A program made the translations under genes and the position numbers. 64,000 bases of DNA from an uncultured Alphaproteobacteria bacterium (GTDB lineage Bacteria; Pseudomonadota; Alphaproteobacteria; HIMB59), in NCBI GenBank assembly GCA_902518505.1, contig CABYGG010000004.1, positions 1-64,000 of the forward strand, read 5' to 3'. Below are positions 35,214 to 46,510 of the stretch, piece by piece; position 1 is the stretch's first letter; each line of letters opens with the position of its first letter. Below the pieces are notes generated by a model. The model saw only the letters and a program-made list of their open reading frames with translations. It searched no databases and was not told the DNA's origin.

Positions 35214-37394
35214 ATTTTCAAAAAGCTTATTTATATTTTTTTGAATTAAATCTTCTATAGGTTTTTTTACAGTCCCATCAGGTATGACTCTTTCATAGGA
35301 ATAATTTCCGTTTTGATATTTTATAACAAAATCCTCATTGTCAATAATATCAAAAATTGTAATTTTAAAATTATTCAAAGCTAATTCTAATTCTGCCTCT
35401 AAAATCTCTCCGTCTGGTGATGTTAAAATTATGTTTTTTATTTTAAATTCATTCAAATTATTATTTGAAATTTGTCCAGAAATAGAACTATTTTGATTAA
35501 TGAAAGAATATGCTAATGTGTTTAATAGTTCATTAATTTGTTCAAAATCCTCAATGTCTTGAGATAGAGATTGAATAAATAAAACTAGTGCAAATTCCTC
35601 TTCAGTAATATTAACATTGATATCACCATCTATGTTTCCAGATATATTTTTAATATTTTTAAGATTAACAGGTTCAGAAACATCTAAAGATAGGTTAATT
35701 TTTCCTTTAATACGAGATGTATTTAAAAATAAACGATCAAAATTAGATAAATTTAAATCATTTAATTTGACTGTACCAGTAAACATCTGATTTTTAATTG
35801 ATCCAGAAATATTTGAAATTTTATCTTTATTTATTAGATCTAAATTTTCTATCAAAAATAGATCACTGACTGGATCAACGTATAAGTTTGACTCTAAATA
35901 ATCAAAGTCAACAAGATCCACAATATTCGTAAAATTTTCTTCAGTTAATTCAGAGATGATATTTAATAGTTCTGTTTTATTTAAATTTTCAATTCCAATA
36001 TTCAAAGAGGCATTATTAAAATTATTAAGATCTAAATTACCGTCAATCAATAAATTCGAACCTTGCAAATTAATAAATTGAAGATCTTCAATAGCTAAAT
36101 TTGAGCCATTTATAAGGCCTCTCGCGCTGATATGTTCCGTATTTAATATATTTAATAACCTAATTAATGAGTTAGATGGAATTAACTCAAATTGTCTAAA
36201 CCGGTTTAATTGAATATCTAATTGTAGACTACTGATATCATCAAGCCCATAAGTGCCGCTAATTTGAATAATATTTTCATCCTTATTAGTTATATTTATT
36301 TGATCAATCGTAAAAATATTATTTGCGAAATTGCTGGATAGTTCAATTTCATCAAATTCAAATTGCTTTACTAATTCCGAATAAGGTAAAAATTCTAATA
36401 ATACTGATAAGTCATCTTTGGAACTAGAGTTAAGACTAGCATTAAAGTTAGCATTATAAAAATCAAGATTTTCAATACCTCCGTTTAAATCTAAGTTTGT
36501 TCCTTGATCAGAGACATACACGATTTTATTTATAGTTAGATTATTTGAATTGTAGTTTAAATCAAAAGTTTCAATTATTCCTTGAGGAATCTCTATAATT
36601 TCATTTAAAATATTTATATTACTAATAATTTGAAATAAATTATCTGAAGAGATATTTTGACCTCTAATTGATAAATCAGAACTAATGAAATTGCTTAAAT
36701 TGATATTCCCCTCAATATTAATTTGTGATTTGTCAGCTAAAGTAATTACTAGGTATTCGATATTTAAATTTTCTTTTACATATTCACCTTTTATGTCAAG
36801 ACTTTGAAAATTTATTTTTTTTAAAACCTCCTGGTAATTTTCCCCTAAAAGCAATACTAGTTCATCTATTTCAAGATTTTCTATGGAAAAATCAATTTTA
36901 TTTATATCTAAGTCAGTTGTATAAATATCAAAATATAAATCAGAGCCTTTATATTTAAATTTATTTGATATTATTCTTGTATTATTGCCCTCTTCAGAGA
37001 TCTTTAATTTTAAATTATCGATATCACCTTCTAGTAAAATCGCATTATTAACAAAATTTGAATTTATATTTTCTATTCTTGCTTGGTTGAGTGTAATTGA
37101 AATATCATCTGAGTTAAAAATAGATCTAGAAATTTCAATATCAGAAGCTGCTAAATCAGTTTGGATTAAATAATGATTAATTTTGAAATTTGAATTATCT
37201 ATAGAGAGAATTGGTTTAGGCATAATTTTTAAAGTTTGATTTGATAAACTGTTCAATGTAACAAAACCTTTAGTTTCTCTTTCGACCATTTCTTTAGATA
37301 AAATATTCATAGGTAATCTTAGAAAACTAAGTCCAAATAAAATCACTAAAATTAAAAGTATTGCTATGGGTGTTAGGACTTTTAATTTTTTCAT
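35202..37394 (-). CDS. AsmA-like envelope protein
   Basis: 730-residue protein with one N-terminal membrane helix (LTPIAILLILVILFGLSFL) and a very long periplasmic portion made of repeating beta-strand units rich in Asn, Ser, Ile and Leu (many L-x-L-x-N/D patterns such as GNINLSNF, GNLDLNNF, GSIKNQMF, GNIDGDINV). This layout is that of the AsmA/YhdP family, thought to bridge the periplasm and move phospholipid to the outer membrane. The C-terminal part with an ISGNIDGDINVNITEEEFAL-like region fits AsmA. Convergent with gshB; the cation antiporter gene starts 9 bp upstream. Confidence 0.8.
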   Translation of the reverse strand: MKKLKVLTPIAILLILVILFGLSFLRLPMNILSKEMVERETKGFVTLNSLSNQTLKIMPKPILSIDNSNFKINHYLIQTDLAASDIEISRSIFNSDDISITLNQARIENINSNFVNNAILLEGDIDNLKLKISEEGNNTRIISNKFKYKGSDLYFDIYTTDLDINKIDFSIENLEIDELVLLLGENYQEVLKKINFQSLDIKGEYVKENLNIEYLVITLADKSQINIEGNINLSNFISSDLSIRGQNISSDNLFQIISNINILNEIIEIPQGIIETFDLNYNSNNLTINKIVYVSDQGTNLDLNGGIENLDFYNANFNASLNSSSKDDLSVLLEFLPYSELVKQFEFDEIELSSNFANNIFTIDQINITNKDENIIQISGTYGLDDISSLQLDIQLNRFRQFELIPSNSLIRLLNILNTEHISARGLINGSNLAIEDLQFINLQGSNLLIDGNLDLNNFNNASLNIGIENLNKTELLNIISELTEENFTNIVDLVDFDYLESNLYVDPVSDLFLIENLDLINKDKISNISGSIKNQMFTGTVKLNDLNLSNFDRLFLNTSRIKGKINLSLDVSEPVNLKNIKNISGNIDGDINVNITEEEFALVLFIQSLSQDIEDFEQINELLNTLAYSFINQNSSISGQISNNNLNEFKIKNIILTSPDGEILEAELELALNNFKITIFDIIDNEDFVIKYQNGNYSYERVIPDGTVKKPIEDLIQKNINKLFENLLQ

Positions 37395-37403
37395 TTATTC
37401 ATT

Positions 37404-38330
37404 CTACAAATATAGGAACACAAAATAGATCATATACGCTAATATAAAGCCAAGAGAAATTAATTTTCCAGCCAATTTTAAAGAAATAATTATAAAAAAT
37501 AATAAAGAAGTCACTAAAAATAGCCATTTATCAATCTGACCAAGTAATTCATAAAAATTTATACTTCCATTGATTAGCACAGCAATAATCGTTATTCCAA
37601 ATATGTTGGCTATATTTGATCCAAGAATATTTCCAATTGCCAAATTATTTTGTTTTTTCACAATTGATAAAATTGTTGCAATTACCTCAGGCAAAGAAGT
37701 ACCAAAAGCAACAATTGTTATTCCAATAGTAGTTTCTGCAACACCAAATATGCTAGTTAGATCTTTCGCATAAACAATAAAATACTTAGAACTAAAAAAT
37801 AAAGCTATAAATGCTACTATTATTTTTAAAATAACAAAAAAAGATGAAGAATGTGTTATCTCGGATATTGTGTTAGCCTCATCAATTGGTTTTTTTAATT
37901 CAAAATAAATAAAAAAACAAAGTAATCCAAAAAGTAAAACACCGTACATGTAGCCAATATTAAAATTAAATATTATGAAAATAAAAAAAACGATTGAAAA
38001 AATTAAAAAAAATAAAAAAGTACTTTTATCCCTTTTATCAGTCACTAAGCTAGTAATGGGATATAGCATGATACCCCCTACCAATAAAATATTTGCTATA
38101 TTACTTCCTACAAGATTACCTGCAACTATTCCCACAGAATTTAACTTTAATGCTTGAAATGTTGCTGCAAACTCAGGGAGGGAAGTGCCGATTGCTATAA
38201 TAAATATTCCTACAAGGATAGGTCTTATTTTATAAACTTGTGAAATTAATATTGAATTTTTAATTGCAAAATCACATGACCATATTAATAGAGCAAGACT
38301 TATTAATACTCCTAATAAACTCTCAATCAA
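37404..38330 (-). CDS. Sodium/calcium-type cation antiporter (CaCA family)
   Basis: 308-residue inner-membrane exchanger with about ten hydrophobic helices and the two inverted alpha-repeats of the family: [17 protein letters not shown]...[14 protein letters not shown] in the first half and [15 protein letters not shown]...[14 protein letters not shown] in the second. It matches the YrbG group of bacterial Na+/Ca2+ exchangers; ion specificity cannot be read from sequence. Start is a TTG that overlaps the uvrB stop (TTGA), so it is probably translated from the uvrB mRNA. Confidence 0.92.
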   Translation of the reverse strand: MIESLLGVLISLALLIWSCDFAIKNSILISQVYKIRPILVGIFIIAIGTSLPEFAATFQALKLNSVGIVAGNLVGSNIANILLVGGIMLYPITSLVTDKRDKSTFLFFLIFSIVFFIFIIFNFNIGYMYGVLLFGLLCFFIYFELKKPIDEANTISEITHSSSFFVILKIIVAFIALFFSSKYFIVYAKDLTSIFGVAETTIGITIVAFGTSLPEVIATILSIVKKQNNLAIGNILGSNIANIFGITIIAVLINGSINFYELLGQIDKWLFLVTSLLFFIIISLKLAGKLISLGFILAYMIYFVFLYL

Positions 38331-40309
38331 TTCACACCCATTTGATCTTTTTTAAGTTTCCTTATTTCGTCTCTGAACATTGCAGCTTTCTCAAAATCTA
38401 AATTTTCAGCTGCTGATAACATTTTTTTCTCTAATTTTTGAACATGCTTTTCAAATTTATTAGGACTCAATTTATCAATTTCAGATGTACCCACAGTATA
38501 GCTATCTTTTTCATAGATGCTCTCGATAATTTCACCAATATTTCTTTTAACTGATTGAGGGGTAATATTATTTTTCTTATTAAATTCAATTTGTTTATTT
38601 TTTCTGTATTTTGTTTCCTCAAGAGCTGCTTTAATACTTTTAGTCATCACATCTGCATACAAAATCACCTTTCCATCTATATTTCTGGCTGCACGACCTA
38701 TAGTTTGTACTAAACTGGTTTTTGACCTTAAATAACCCTCTTTGTCAGCGTCAAGGATGGCTACTAAACCACACTCAGGAATATCTAGTCCTTCTCTGAG
38801 CAAATTAATACCAATCAAAATATCAATCTCCCCAATTCTTAAAGAGCGAATAAGTTTTATTCTATCGATAGTCTCAACATCAGAATGCATATATTCAGCC
38901 TTTAAATTATGTTCTTTCAAGTAATTGGTTAAGTCCTCAGCATTTTTTTTTGTAAGAGTTGTAATCAATACTCTATTTTTATTATTGAGTTTTATTTTAA
39001 TTTCACCCATTAAATCTTCCACTTGATTGACAGTTGTTTTGATCACACACTCAGGATCAATTAGACCTGTGGGTCGTATGATTTGTTCAACATACTCATT
39101 TTCGACTTCATTCAATTCCCATGGGCCAGGAGTTGCAGATAAAAAAATAGTGGGGGGACGCATCATATTCCATTCTTCAAAAGTTAAAGGCCGATTATCC
39201 AATGCAGATGGAAGTCTAAATCCATAATCTGATAATGTTTTTTTTCTTGATCGGTCACCTTTATACATTCCATTTATTTGAGGTACGGATACATGAGATT
39301 CATCAATAATAAGTAGTGAGTTGTCTGGAATAAACTCGTATAGAGTTGGTGGTGCTTCACCAGGTTGTCTTCCGCTTAAATATCTCGAATAATTCTCAAT
39401 TCCTGAGCATGTTCCAGTTGCCTGAATCATTTCCAAATCAAAATTAGTTCTCTCTTTTAATCTTTGAAATTCAAGTAACTTTTTTTCCTTATCAAACTCT
39501 TCTAGTCTTATTTTTAAATCTTTCTTAATTTCTTTAATAGCGTTCTCTAATCGTGGTTTTGGTGTAATGTAATGACTATTTGCAAAGATTTTTACTTCTT
39601 CGAAGCTTTGAATGAATTCACCTGTGAGAGGATCAAACTCTTTAATATCTTCAACCTCGTCTCCAAAAAAACTTATCCTCCAAGCTATATCCTCTAAATG
39701 CGCAGGAAAAATATCAACTCGATCTCCAGTTACTCGAAACATACCTCTTCTAAAATCAATATTGTTTCTTTTATACTGTAACTCTACCAATTCTCTAAGA
39801 AACTCCATTAAATTAATGTTTTGTCCTTTTTTTATTTCTAAAGTCATTTTAGAGTAAGAGTCAACAGACCCAATACCGTATATACATGAAACACTTGCTA
39901 CAATAATTACATCTTCCCTTTCTACTAATGATCTAGTAGCTGAGTGTCTAAATCGATCTATTTGCTCATTTATAGAGGATTCTTTTTCTATAAATGTATC
40001 TGATCGAGGTACATAAGCTTCTGGTTGATAATAATCATAATAACTTACAAAATACTCAACTGCATTATTAGGAAACAATACTTTTAGTTCTTCATATAAT
40101 TGCGCAGCCAAAGTCTTATTTGGAGCCATAATCAATGTTGGTCTATTATATCTTTCAATAACATTAGCAATTGTAAAAGTTTTTCCAGAGCCGGTTACGC
40201 CCAATAATACTTGGCTTTGTTTTCTCTTTTCTAAACCATCAATCAATTTTTTGATTGCTTGAGGTTGATCTCCTTTTGGTTTATTTTCACTTACTATTTT
40301 AAATGGCAT
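38327..40309 (-). CDS. uvrB: UvrABC excinuclease subunit B
   Basis: Damage-verifying helicase-like subunit of nucleotide excision repair. 660 aa: Walker [13 protein letters not shown], beta-hairpin region [22 protein letters not shown] box [12 protein letters not shown], motif [11 protein letters not shown], and a C-terminal UVR domain ([26 protein letters not shown]) that contacts UvrC. Complete. Divergent from the aminotransferase gene across 47 bp. Confidence 0.98.
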   Translation of the reverse strand: MPFKIVSENKPKGDQPQAIKKLIDGLEKRKQSQVLLGVTGSGKTFTIANVIERYNRPTLIMAPNKTLAAQLYEELKVLFPNNAVEYFVSYYDYYQPEAYVPRSDTFIEKESSINEQIDRFRHSATRSLVEREDVIIVASVSCIYGIGSVDSYSKMTLEIKKGQNINLMEFLRELVELQYKRNNIDFRRGMFRVTGDRVDIFPAHLEDIAWRISFFGDEVEDIKEFDPLTGEFIQSFEEVKIFANSHYITPKPRLENAIKEIKKDLKIRLEEFDKEKKLLEFQRLKERTNFDLEMIQATGTCSGIENYSRYLSGRQPGEAPPTLYEFIPDNSLLIIDESHVSVPQINGMYKGDRSRKKTLSDYGFRLPSALDNRPLTFEEWNMMRPPTIFLSATPGPWELNEVENEYVEQIIRPTGLIDPECVIKTTVNQVEDLMGEIKIKLNNKNRVLITTLTKKNAEDLTNYLKEHNLKAEYMHSDVETIDRIKLIRSLRIGEIDILIGINLLREGLDIPECGLVAILDADKEGYLRSKTSLVQTIGRAARNIDGKVILYADVMTKSIKAALEETKYRKNKQIEFNKKNNITPQSVKRNIGEIIESIYEKDSYTVGTSEIDKLSPNKFEKHVQKLEKKMLSAAENLDFEKAAMFRDEIRKLKKDQMGVN

Positions 40310-40356
40310 ACTTGTAGAAATTTATAAATAAGTTTATAGATAACTAAATAAAAAAA

Positions 40357-41553
40357 ATGATTTCAAATAGAGTTAATAACATAAAACCATCTTTGACAAT
40401 AGCCACCAATATGAAGGCTCAGGAACTGAAAAGAGCTGGTAAGGATGTGATTGTTTTAGCAGCTGGAGAACCAGATTTTGATACACCTGATCACATTAAA
40501 AGCGCAGCAATAGATGCCATAAATAAGGGTTTTACAAAGTATGTACCAGGTAAAGGAACTCCTGACTTGCAGGTTGCAATTCAAAAAAAATTTCAAAGAG
40601 ATAATAACTTAGATTATGAACTTAGTAATATTACAGTTGGAGTTGGTGGAAAGCATATAATTTATAATGCTTTCTCAGCAACAATTAATCAAGGTGATGA
40701 AGTTATTATCCCTGCTCCATATTGGGTGAGTTACCCCGACATTGTAATTTTAAATGATGGAAAACCCATAATTGTTGAGTGTGGTGAGCAAAATGGTTTT
40801 AAAATTTCACCTGAGGATTTGGAAAAAAATATATCTTCAAAAACAAAATGGTTGATGCTAAATAGCCCAAGTAATCCGACCGGATCTATGTATACAAAAG
40901 AGGAATTGTTAGCTTTAGGAGATGTTCTAAAAAGTTATGAAAATATTTTTATTTTATCAGATGATATTTATGAAAAGATCGTTTACGACACAAATGAGTT
41001 CAAAACAATAGCTGAAGTTTGCCCATTTTTAAAAGAAAGAACGTTGACGATGAATGGATTATCCAAATCTTATTGTATGACAGGCTGGAGAGTAGGCTAC
41101 GCAGCAGGTCCAATCAGTCTCATCAATGCAATGAACAAAGTTCAATCACAAAACGTATCTTCAACAGCATCAATATCAATGGCAGCCTCTGTTGAGGCAT
41201 TAAATGGAGATCAAAGTTTTATCTTGTCAAACAATGAATCTTTTCTTAGAAGACGTAATTTAGTTGTAAAACATTTAAATGAAACACCTGGATTGTCTTG
41301 CAGAACTCCAGAGGGTGCTTTTTATGTTTTTGCTTCATGTAAAGATGTTTTAAATAAGACAACGGAGTCTGGTAAAAAACTTTTAACTGATGGTGACTTT
41401 ATGGATTATCTTCTTGAAGAAGTGGGTGTTGCAGGAGTACAAGGTTCTGCATTTGGATTAGAGGGTTTCTTTAGAATTTCTTATGCAACCTCTGACTCAA
41501 TATTAGAGGATGCCTGCCAAAGAATTAAAACTGCTTGTTCTAAATTAAGTTAA
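40357..41553 (+). CDS. aspC: Class I aminotransferase (aspartate aminotransferase type)
   Basis: 398-residue PLP enzyme of the AAT Ib group, which transfers the amino group of aspartate to 2-oxoglutarate and may also act on prephenate. Features: VIVLAAGEPDFDTPDHIK, AAIDAINKGFTKYVPGKGTP, PYWVSYPDIV, NSPSNPTGSMY, the PLP-lysine in NGLSKSYCMTGWRVGYAAGP, and the C-terminal FRISYATS with substrate Arg. Full length. It ends with a 9-bp convergent overlap with pyk. Confidence 0.93.
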   Translation: MISNRVNNIKPSLTIATNMKAQELKRAGKDVIVLAAGEPDFDTPDHIKSAAIDAINKGFTKYVPGKGTPDLQVAIQKKFQRDNNLDYELSNITVGVGGKHIIYNAFSATINQGDEVIIPAPYWVSYPDIVILNDGKPIIVECGEQNGFKISPEDLEKNISSKTKWLMLNSPSNPTGSMYTKEELLALGDVLKSYENIFILSDDIYEKIVYDTNEFKTIAEVCPFLKERTLTMNGLSKSYCMTGWRVGYAAGPISLINAMNKVQSQNVSSTASISMAASVEALNGDQSFILSNNESFLRRRNLVVKHLNETPGLSCRTPEGAFYVFASCKDVLNKTTESGKKLLTDGDFMDYLLEEVGVAGVQGSAFGLEGFFRISYATSDSILEDACQRIKTACSKLS

Positions 41554-42981
41554 TTTACTATTAGAAATAATTTTAGCTATTCGAAGAATATTTGTACTTC
41601 CAACTTTTCCAAAAGGTACTCCAGCAGTGATTATTATTTTTTCACCATGTTTTAGTATTTTTCTTACCTTTGCTATTTTACAGGCACGTTCAACCATCTC
41701 AGTTGACGATGAAATCTCATCCACAACATCCATAAAAGTACCCCAAGTTAAAGCATTTTGACGAGCAACTTTTTTATTTGTTGTTAATCCTATTAATGTC
41801 ACATCAGGCCTCATTCTTGCGACTCTTAAAACAGATCTTCCTGATTGAGAAAATGTTGCGATACAATTGCATTCAGCAATTGTAGCTACTTCAAGTGCTG
41901 CAGTTGCAATAGCCTCTGTAGATGTTTTTACAATATTCAAATTGTAATTTTGAATATTAGCTAAATATTTAGGATCACTTTCAACACGTTTAATTATTTT
42001 ATCCATCATTTCTACAGACTCTTTGGGATAATTACCAGCAGCTGACTCTGCAGATAGCATTACAGCGTCTACTCCTTGAAATACTGCTGTAGCAACATCA
42101 GAGGCTTCTGCTCTTGTTGGAGTAGGTGAGTCAATCATACTCTCAAGCATTTGCGTTGCAACAATACATGGCTTTCCATATTTTCTACATGCAGCTACCA
42201 TTGTTCTTTGATGAATTGGCACATCTTCTGGATTAGTTTCTACACCTAGGTCTCCTCTAGCAACCATAATTCCATCAGAATTTTCAGTAATCGACTCAAT
42301 TTCTTCCATAGCAGACGGTTTTTCTACTTTAACCATTACTTTAAATTTTGCAGGAATAAGTTTTTTTGCTGTTAGTAAATCTTTTGTAGTTTGAATAAAT
42401 GAAAGAGCTATCCAATCAACATCAAGTTTAATAGCAAGCTCTAAATCTTTTTTATCTTTTGGAGTAATTATTTTTAAATCAAGTTTTGTGTCTGGAATAT
42501 TCAATCCTTTGTTATTAGAAATTTCTCCACCATCTGTAACAATGCATTTAATTGAAGAAGCAGATTTTGATTTTACTTTTAACCTTACCTTACCATCATT
42601 TACTAACAACCTTTGCCCTATTGCTATAGATTTGAATATTTCTTTATGAGGCAAGTAGACTCGAGAATTATCACCCTCTTTTTTATTTTGATCAAAAGTA
42701 AATATTTGGTTTTTTTTTAGTTGTTCTTTGACATTTATAAATCTACCAACTCTAAATTTTGGACCCTGCAAGTCACCTAAAATACAAATATAACGATTAT
42801 GTTTTAATTCTAAATTTCGAATAATTTTAACTTTTTTTTTGTGATCCTCATGGTCACCATGACTAAAATTAAGACGAAATACGTCAGCACCAGATAAAAA
42901 TAATTTCTCAATAGCTTTTTCAGTCTCACAGGCTGGTCCTAAAGTTGCAACAATTTTAGCTTTACGGTTTCTAAGTTTCAT
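41545..42981 (-). CDS. pyk: Pyruvate kinase
   Basis: Converts phosphoenolpyruvate and ADP to pyruvate and ATP. 478 aa: KIVATLGPACETEKAIEKLF, FRLNFSHGDHEDHKK, GDLQGPKFRVG, the active-site signature VMVKVEKPSAMEEIESI, GIMVARGDLGVE and ATQMLESMIDSPTPTRAEASDVATAVFQGVDAVMLS-type blocks. The C-terminal domain is present. Divergent from the DUF1244 gene, a pairing usual in alphaproteobacteria. Confidence 0.97.
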   Translation of the reverse strand: MKLRNRKAKIVATLGPACETEKAIEKLFLSGADVFRLNFSHGDHEDHKKKVKIIRNLELKHNRYICILGDLQGPKFRVGRFINVKEQLKKNQIFTFDQNKKEGDNSRVYLPHKEIFKSIAIGQRLLVNDGKVRLKVKSKSASSIKCIVTDGGEISNNKGLNIPDTKLDLKIITPKDKKDLELAIKLDVDWIALSFIQTTKDLLTAKKLIPAKFKVMVKVEKPSAMEEIESITENSDGIMVARGDLGVETNPEDVPIHQRTMVAACRKYGKPCIVATQMLESMIDSPTPTRAEASDVATAVFQGVDAVMLSAESAAGNYPKESVEMMDKIIKRVESDPKYLANIQNYNLNIVKTSTEAIATAALEVATIAECNCIATFSQSGRSVLRVARMRPDVTLIGLTTNKKVARQNALTWGTFMDVVDEISSSTEMVERACKIAKVRKILKHGEKIIITAGVPFGKVGSTNILRIAKIISNSKLT

Positions 42982-43028
42982 TTGATTTGTTTAGAAATTA
43001 ATAAATAACATGATATTAGTAAATTACC

Positions 43029-43322
43029 ATGAGTAAAATATCAAAAGAACAAGAGTACAAAATTAAAGCTAACGTACTTGATCATTTAATTAATCATTTA
43101 AGAGATAGATCTGATGTACAAAATATTGACCTGATGAATCTGAGTGGATTTTGCAGAAATTGTTTATCAAAATGGTATGTAAAATATGCAAAAGAGGAAA
43201 ACTATGATCTAGACTATGAGGAATCAAGAAAGATTATTTATGGAATGGCTTACTCTGAATGGAAAAGTAAATATCAATCAGAGGCAACAAAAGAACAAAT
43301 AGAAAAATTTAAAAAAAAATAG
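43029..43322 (+). CDS. DUF1244 family protein
   Basis: 97-residue soluble protein of a small conserved proteobacterial family with no established biochemical role. The core DVQNIDLMNLSGFCRNCLSKWY with two cysteines (C-x2-C) and the segment RKIIYGMAYSEWKSKYQ are strongly conserved family blocks. The first 25 and last 12 residues are lysine-rich helices. It is next to pyk in many alphaproteobacteria, as here. The peptidase gene starts 5 bp after its stop, so they are probably cotranscribed. Confidence 0.92.
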   Translation: MSKISKEQEYKIKANVLDHLINHLRDRSDVQNIDLMNLSGFCRNCLSKWYVKYAKEENYDLDYEESRKIIYGMAYSEWKSKYQSEATKEQIEKFKKK

Positions 43323-43327
43323 TTTAG

Positions 43328-45079
43328 ATGACCGAAAAATTGCCGAATTGGAATTTAGGAGATTTTTACTCTTCTATCAAAGATGAAGGAATTGATCTTG
43401 ATCTCGAAAAATATGGAAATTTCTCTAAATCTTTTAACAAAAAATACAAAGGTCAATTAGTTAATCAAGCTCAAAACCTCGAAAGCATCATAAAAGAGTA
43501 TGAAGACGGTAATGAACTTGGTGACAAGCTTGGTAATTTTGCTTTTTTGATATACGCAACAAATATGAACGACCAAGAGACGGTTCAATTTTATCAAGGT
43601 ATAAATGAAAAACTTACAGATATATCATCAAACTTGATTTTTTTTACAAACGAAATAAATGCTACAAATGACTCAGAATTTGAAAATTTTTTATCAAATG
43701 CTGGTAAATATAAAAATTGGTTAACTAACATTCGTCGATATAAACAACATCAACTTGATGAAAAGAGTGAGATGATTTTCCTTGATAAGAATTTAACCTC
43801 TAACTCTTCATGGGTAAGATTCTTTGAAGAACAAATAAATGATTTAAAATTTAAAATCGATGATAAAGATTTAAATAGTTCAGAAGCTTTGAATTTATTA
43901 TCTGATCATAAATCAATAACCAGAAAAAAAGCAGCAAAAAGTATTGAAAATGTTTTTAAATCGAATGTAAAAACTTTTTCTTTTATTACTAACACTCTCG
44001 CAAAAGATAAAATTACTAATGATAAGTGGAGAAAATACAAATCTCCAATAGACTCAAGAAATTTAGCGAATAATGTTGAAAATAAAGTTGTCGAGGCACT
44101 AACTGAAAGTGTTACTTCCAATTACAAGAATATTTCACATAGATACTATAAAATTAAGGCCAAACTTTTTAATCAAGAAAAACTTAATTATTGGGATAGA
44201 AATGCACCTTATCCTGACTCACATAATAAAAAGATAAATTGGTCTGAGGCAAAAGATATTGTAGTACGCTCATATGCTAACTTTGATAAAAGTTTTGAAG
44301 ATATTGTATTATTATTTTTTAATAACAGTTGGATTGATGCAGAACTAAAATCAGGTAAATCTCCAGGAGCATTTGCAGCTTCTACAATTCCCTCAATACA
44401 CCCTTACATTTTGACAAACTTCCACGGTAAAACCAGAGATGTAATGACATTAGCTCACGAACTTGGACATGGATGTCATCAATATTTATCTGCTAAACAA
44501 GGTTTATTGTTATCCAGCACTCCTCTTACTCTAGCTGAGACAGCAAGTGTTTTTGGAGAGATGATGACTTTTCGAACACTACTTGAAGAAAGTGATAAAA
44601 ATGCCAGAAAATATCTTTTAGCATCAAAAATAGAAGACATGATTAACACTGTTGTCAGGCAAATATCATTTTTTGAATTTGAAAAGTTAGTTCACAATGA
44701 GAGAAAAAAAGGAGAGTTATCATCTGATCAACTTTGTGATTTTTGGATGAAAACACAATCTGAAAGTCTTGGGCCTAATATAGAATTAACAGATGGTTAT
44801 AGATATTTTTGGACATACATACCTCATTTTATTCATACTCCTTTTTATGTTTATGCATATGCTTTTGGAGATTGTTTAGTAAATATTTTGATTCAACTTT
44901 ATGATGAGGGCCTACCAAACTTTAAAGAAAGTTACATTAATCTTTTAAAAAGTGGTGGCTCAAAACACTATAGTGAGGTTTTAAAACCATTTAACGTGGA
45001 TTTAAAACAAAAAAATAGTTGGGAAAAGGGACTCTCAATGATTTCAGGTCTGATAGATGAGTTTGAAAAAAGTATCTAG
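43328..45079 (+). CDS. pepF: Oligoendopeptidase F (M3 family)
   Basis: 583-residue cytoplasmic zinc peptidase that hydrolyses medium-size peptides. The zinc motif HEXXH is seen as TLAHELGHGCHQYL, with the third ligand Glu about 25 residues on (TLAETASVFGEMM). The N-terminal helical region starts with LPNWNLGDFYSS, and PHFIHTPFYVYAYAFGD near the end is typical of the PepF/Dcp clan. Full length. It follows the DUF1244 gene and precedes the ABC1 kinase by 6 bp. Confidence 0.95.
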   Translation: MTEKLPNWNLGDFYSSIKDEGIDLDLEKYGNFSKSFNKKYKGQLVNQAQNLESIIKEYEDGNELGDKLGNFAFLIYATNMNDQETVQFYQGINEKLTDISSNLIFFTNEINATNDSEFENFLSNAGKYKNWLTNIRRYKQHQLDEKSEMIFLDKNLTSNSSWVRFFEEQINDLKFKIDDKDLNSSEALNLLSDHKSITRKKAAKSIENVFKSNVKTFSFITNTLAKDKITNDKWRKYKSPIDSRNLANNVENKVVEALTESVTSNYKNISHRYYKIKAKLFNQEKLNYWDRNAPYPDSHNKKINWSEAKDIVVRSYANFDKSFEDIVLLFFNNSWIDAELKSGKSPGAFAASTIPSIHPYILTNFHGKTRDVMTLAHELGHGCHQYLSAKQGLLLSSTPLTLAETASVFGEMMTFRTLLEESDKNARKYLLASKIEDMINTVVRQISFFEFEKLVHNERKKGELSSDQLCDFWMKTQSESLGPNIELTDGYRYFWTYIPHFIHTPFYVYAYAFGDCLVNILIQLYDEGLPNFKESYINLLKSGGSKHYSEVLKPFNVDLKQKNSWEKGLSMISGLIDEFEKSI

Positions 45080-45085
45080 TTTAAA

Positions 45086-46414
45086 ATGAAAGAAGAAAAT
45101 AATTTAGTATCAAGAGTAAAAAGGTACTCAAAAGTTACAACATCCATGACTTCTTTGGCTACAAAATTTGCAGGAAAAAAATATTTAAATTTTGATTTGA
45201 ACGATCAAAAGTATGCGGCTCAAATCACAGAGATCTTGGGCAATTTAAAAGGACCTTTGATGAAGGTGGCACAACTAAGCGCTACTATTCCTGATTTACT
45301 GCCTGAAGAGTATGCGAGAAAATTAGCTGAATTACAGTCAAATGCACCTCCGATGTCATGGGTGTTTGTAAAAAGAAGAATGAAAGCTGAATTAGGTGAA
45401 AATTGGCAAAGTAACTTCAAAGAATTTAATCAAGAAGCAAGCTTTGCTGCCTCTTTAGGTCAGGTTCACAAGGCCAAATTGAAAACCAATGATTATGTTG
45501 CGTGTAAGCTACAATATCCTGATATGTCCTCAGCAGTAGAAGCTGACTTAAATCAATTAAAAATTATATTTAAGATTTACTCTAGTTATAATAAATCAAT
45601 TCAAATTAGAGAGATCTATAAAGAAATAGAAGCAAGACTAAAAGAAGAATTAAATTATAGTTTAGAAAATAAACATTTAAAAATTTTTAAATTTATTCAT
45701 AAAAATAACTCTTATATCAAAATTCCAAATGTTTACGAAGAAATATCTACAAACAGACTTTTAGTTATGGAATTTCTTAATGGCAAAAAATTAATTGAAT
45801 ACAAAAACGCACCACAAAAAACTAGAAATGAATTAGCAAAAAAATTATTTATGGCATGGTACTTACCATTTTATAAATACGGTATAATTCATGGAGATCC
45901 ACATTTAGGTAATTACTCAGTAGATAATAAAAACAATATAAATTTATTTGATTATGGCTGTGTAAGGATATTTCCACCTAAGTTTGTTAAAGGCGTAATA
46001 GACCTTTATTTTGCCCTTAAAGAAAAAGATAATAAGAAGATAAAAACCGCCTATCAAGTATGGGGTTTTAAAGACATTGATGATAAATTAATGAATGTTT
46101 TAAATAAATGGGCTTTATTTTTGTATGATCCAATTTTAAAGAATGAAGTTCGAAAAATACAAGATTCAGATAGTGGTATTTATGGAGCTAAAATAGCTAG
46201 CGAAGTTCATAAAGAGCTTAAAAAATATGGAGGAGTCAAACCTCCAAGAGAGTTTGTATTTATGGATCGAGCAGCGGTTGGTCTAGGGTCAATCTTTATT
46301 CATTTGAAAGCTGAAATAAATTGGTACAAGCTTTTTCATGACTTAATTAAAGATTTTTCAGTTAAAAATGTTGAAACCAATCAAAAAAAAGCATTCAAAT
46401 TTGCCGGTTTATGA
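45086..46414 (+). CDS. ABC1/AarF (UbiB-like) atypical kinase family protein
   Basis: 442-residue protein of the ABC1/ADCK family, whose members support ubiquinone synthesis. Family landmarks: the KxGQ motif region here reads GPLMKVAQLSATIPDLLP (KVAQ instead of KxGQ), the Ala-rich loop AASLGQVHKAKL, KLQYPDM, the catalytic GIIHGDPHLGNY and NLFDYGCVR (DFG replaced by DYG). Length is short of UbiB (about 546), with no C-terminal membrane helices. This soluble form is common in alphaproteobacteria. The COQ9 gene at 49662 belongs to the same pathway. Confidence 0.88.
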   Translation: MKEENNLVSRVKRYSKVTTSMTSLATKFAGKKYLNFDLNDQKYAAQITEILGNLKGPLMKVAQLSATIPDLLPEEYARKLAELQSNAPPMSWVFVKRRMKAELGENWQSNFKEFNQEASFAASLGQVHKAKLKTNDYVACKLQYPDMSSAVEADLNQLKIIFKIYSSYNKSIQIREIYKEIEARLKEELNYSLENKHLKIFKFIHKNNSYIKIPNVYEEISTNRLLVMEFLNGKKLIEYKNAPQKTRNELAKKLFMAWYLPFYKYGIIHGDPHLGNYSVDNKNNINLFDYGCVRIFPPKFVKGVIDLYFALKEKDNKKIKTAYQVWGFKDIDDKLMNVLNKWALFLYDPILKNEVRKIQDSDSGIYGAKIASEVHKELKKYGGVKPPREFVFMDRAAVGLGSIFIHLKAEINWYKLFHDLIKDFSVKNVETNQKKAFKFAGL

Positions 46415-46495
46415 TAACTTTCAACAAATTTTTAATAAAATTTATAAATCTTAGACTTAACAAATTAGATTTATCTGATATACAACATACCTTCT

Positions 46496-46503
46496 AAGAG
46501 GAA
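46496..46503 (+). promoter_or_regulatory. Ribosome binding site of pntAA
   Basis: AAGAGGAA lies 7 nt before the pntAA ATG at 46511. It is one of the stronger Shine-Dalgarno sequences in a window where many genes have none, and it fits high expression of the pnt operon. Confidence 0.6.
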
Positions 46504-46510
46504 CAAGTTA

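Noticed and set aside
37570..38157. Open frames opposite the cation antiporter
   Set aside because: Mirror images of hydrophobic helix codons; typical shadow frames.
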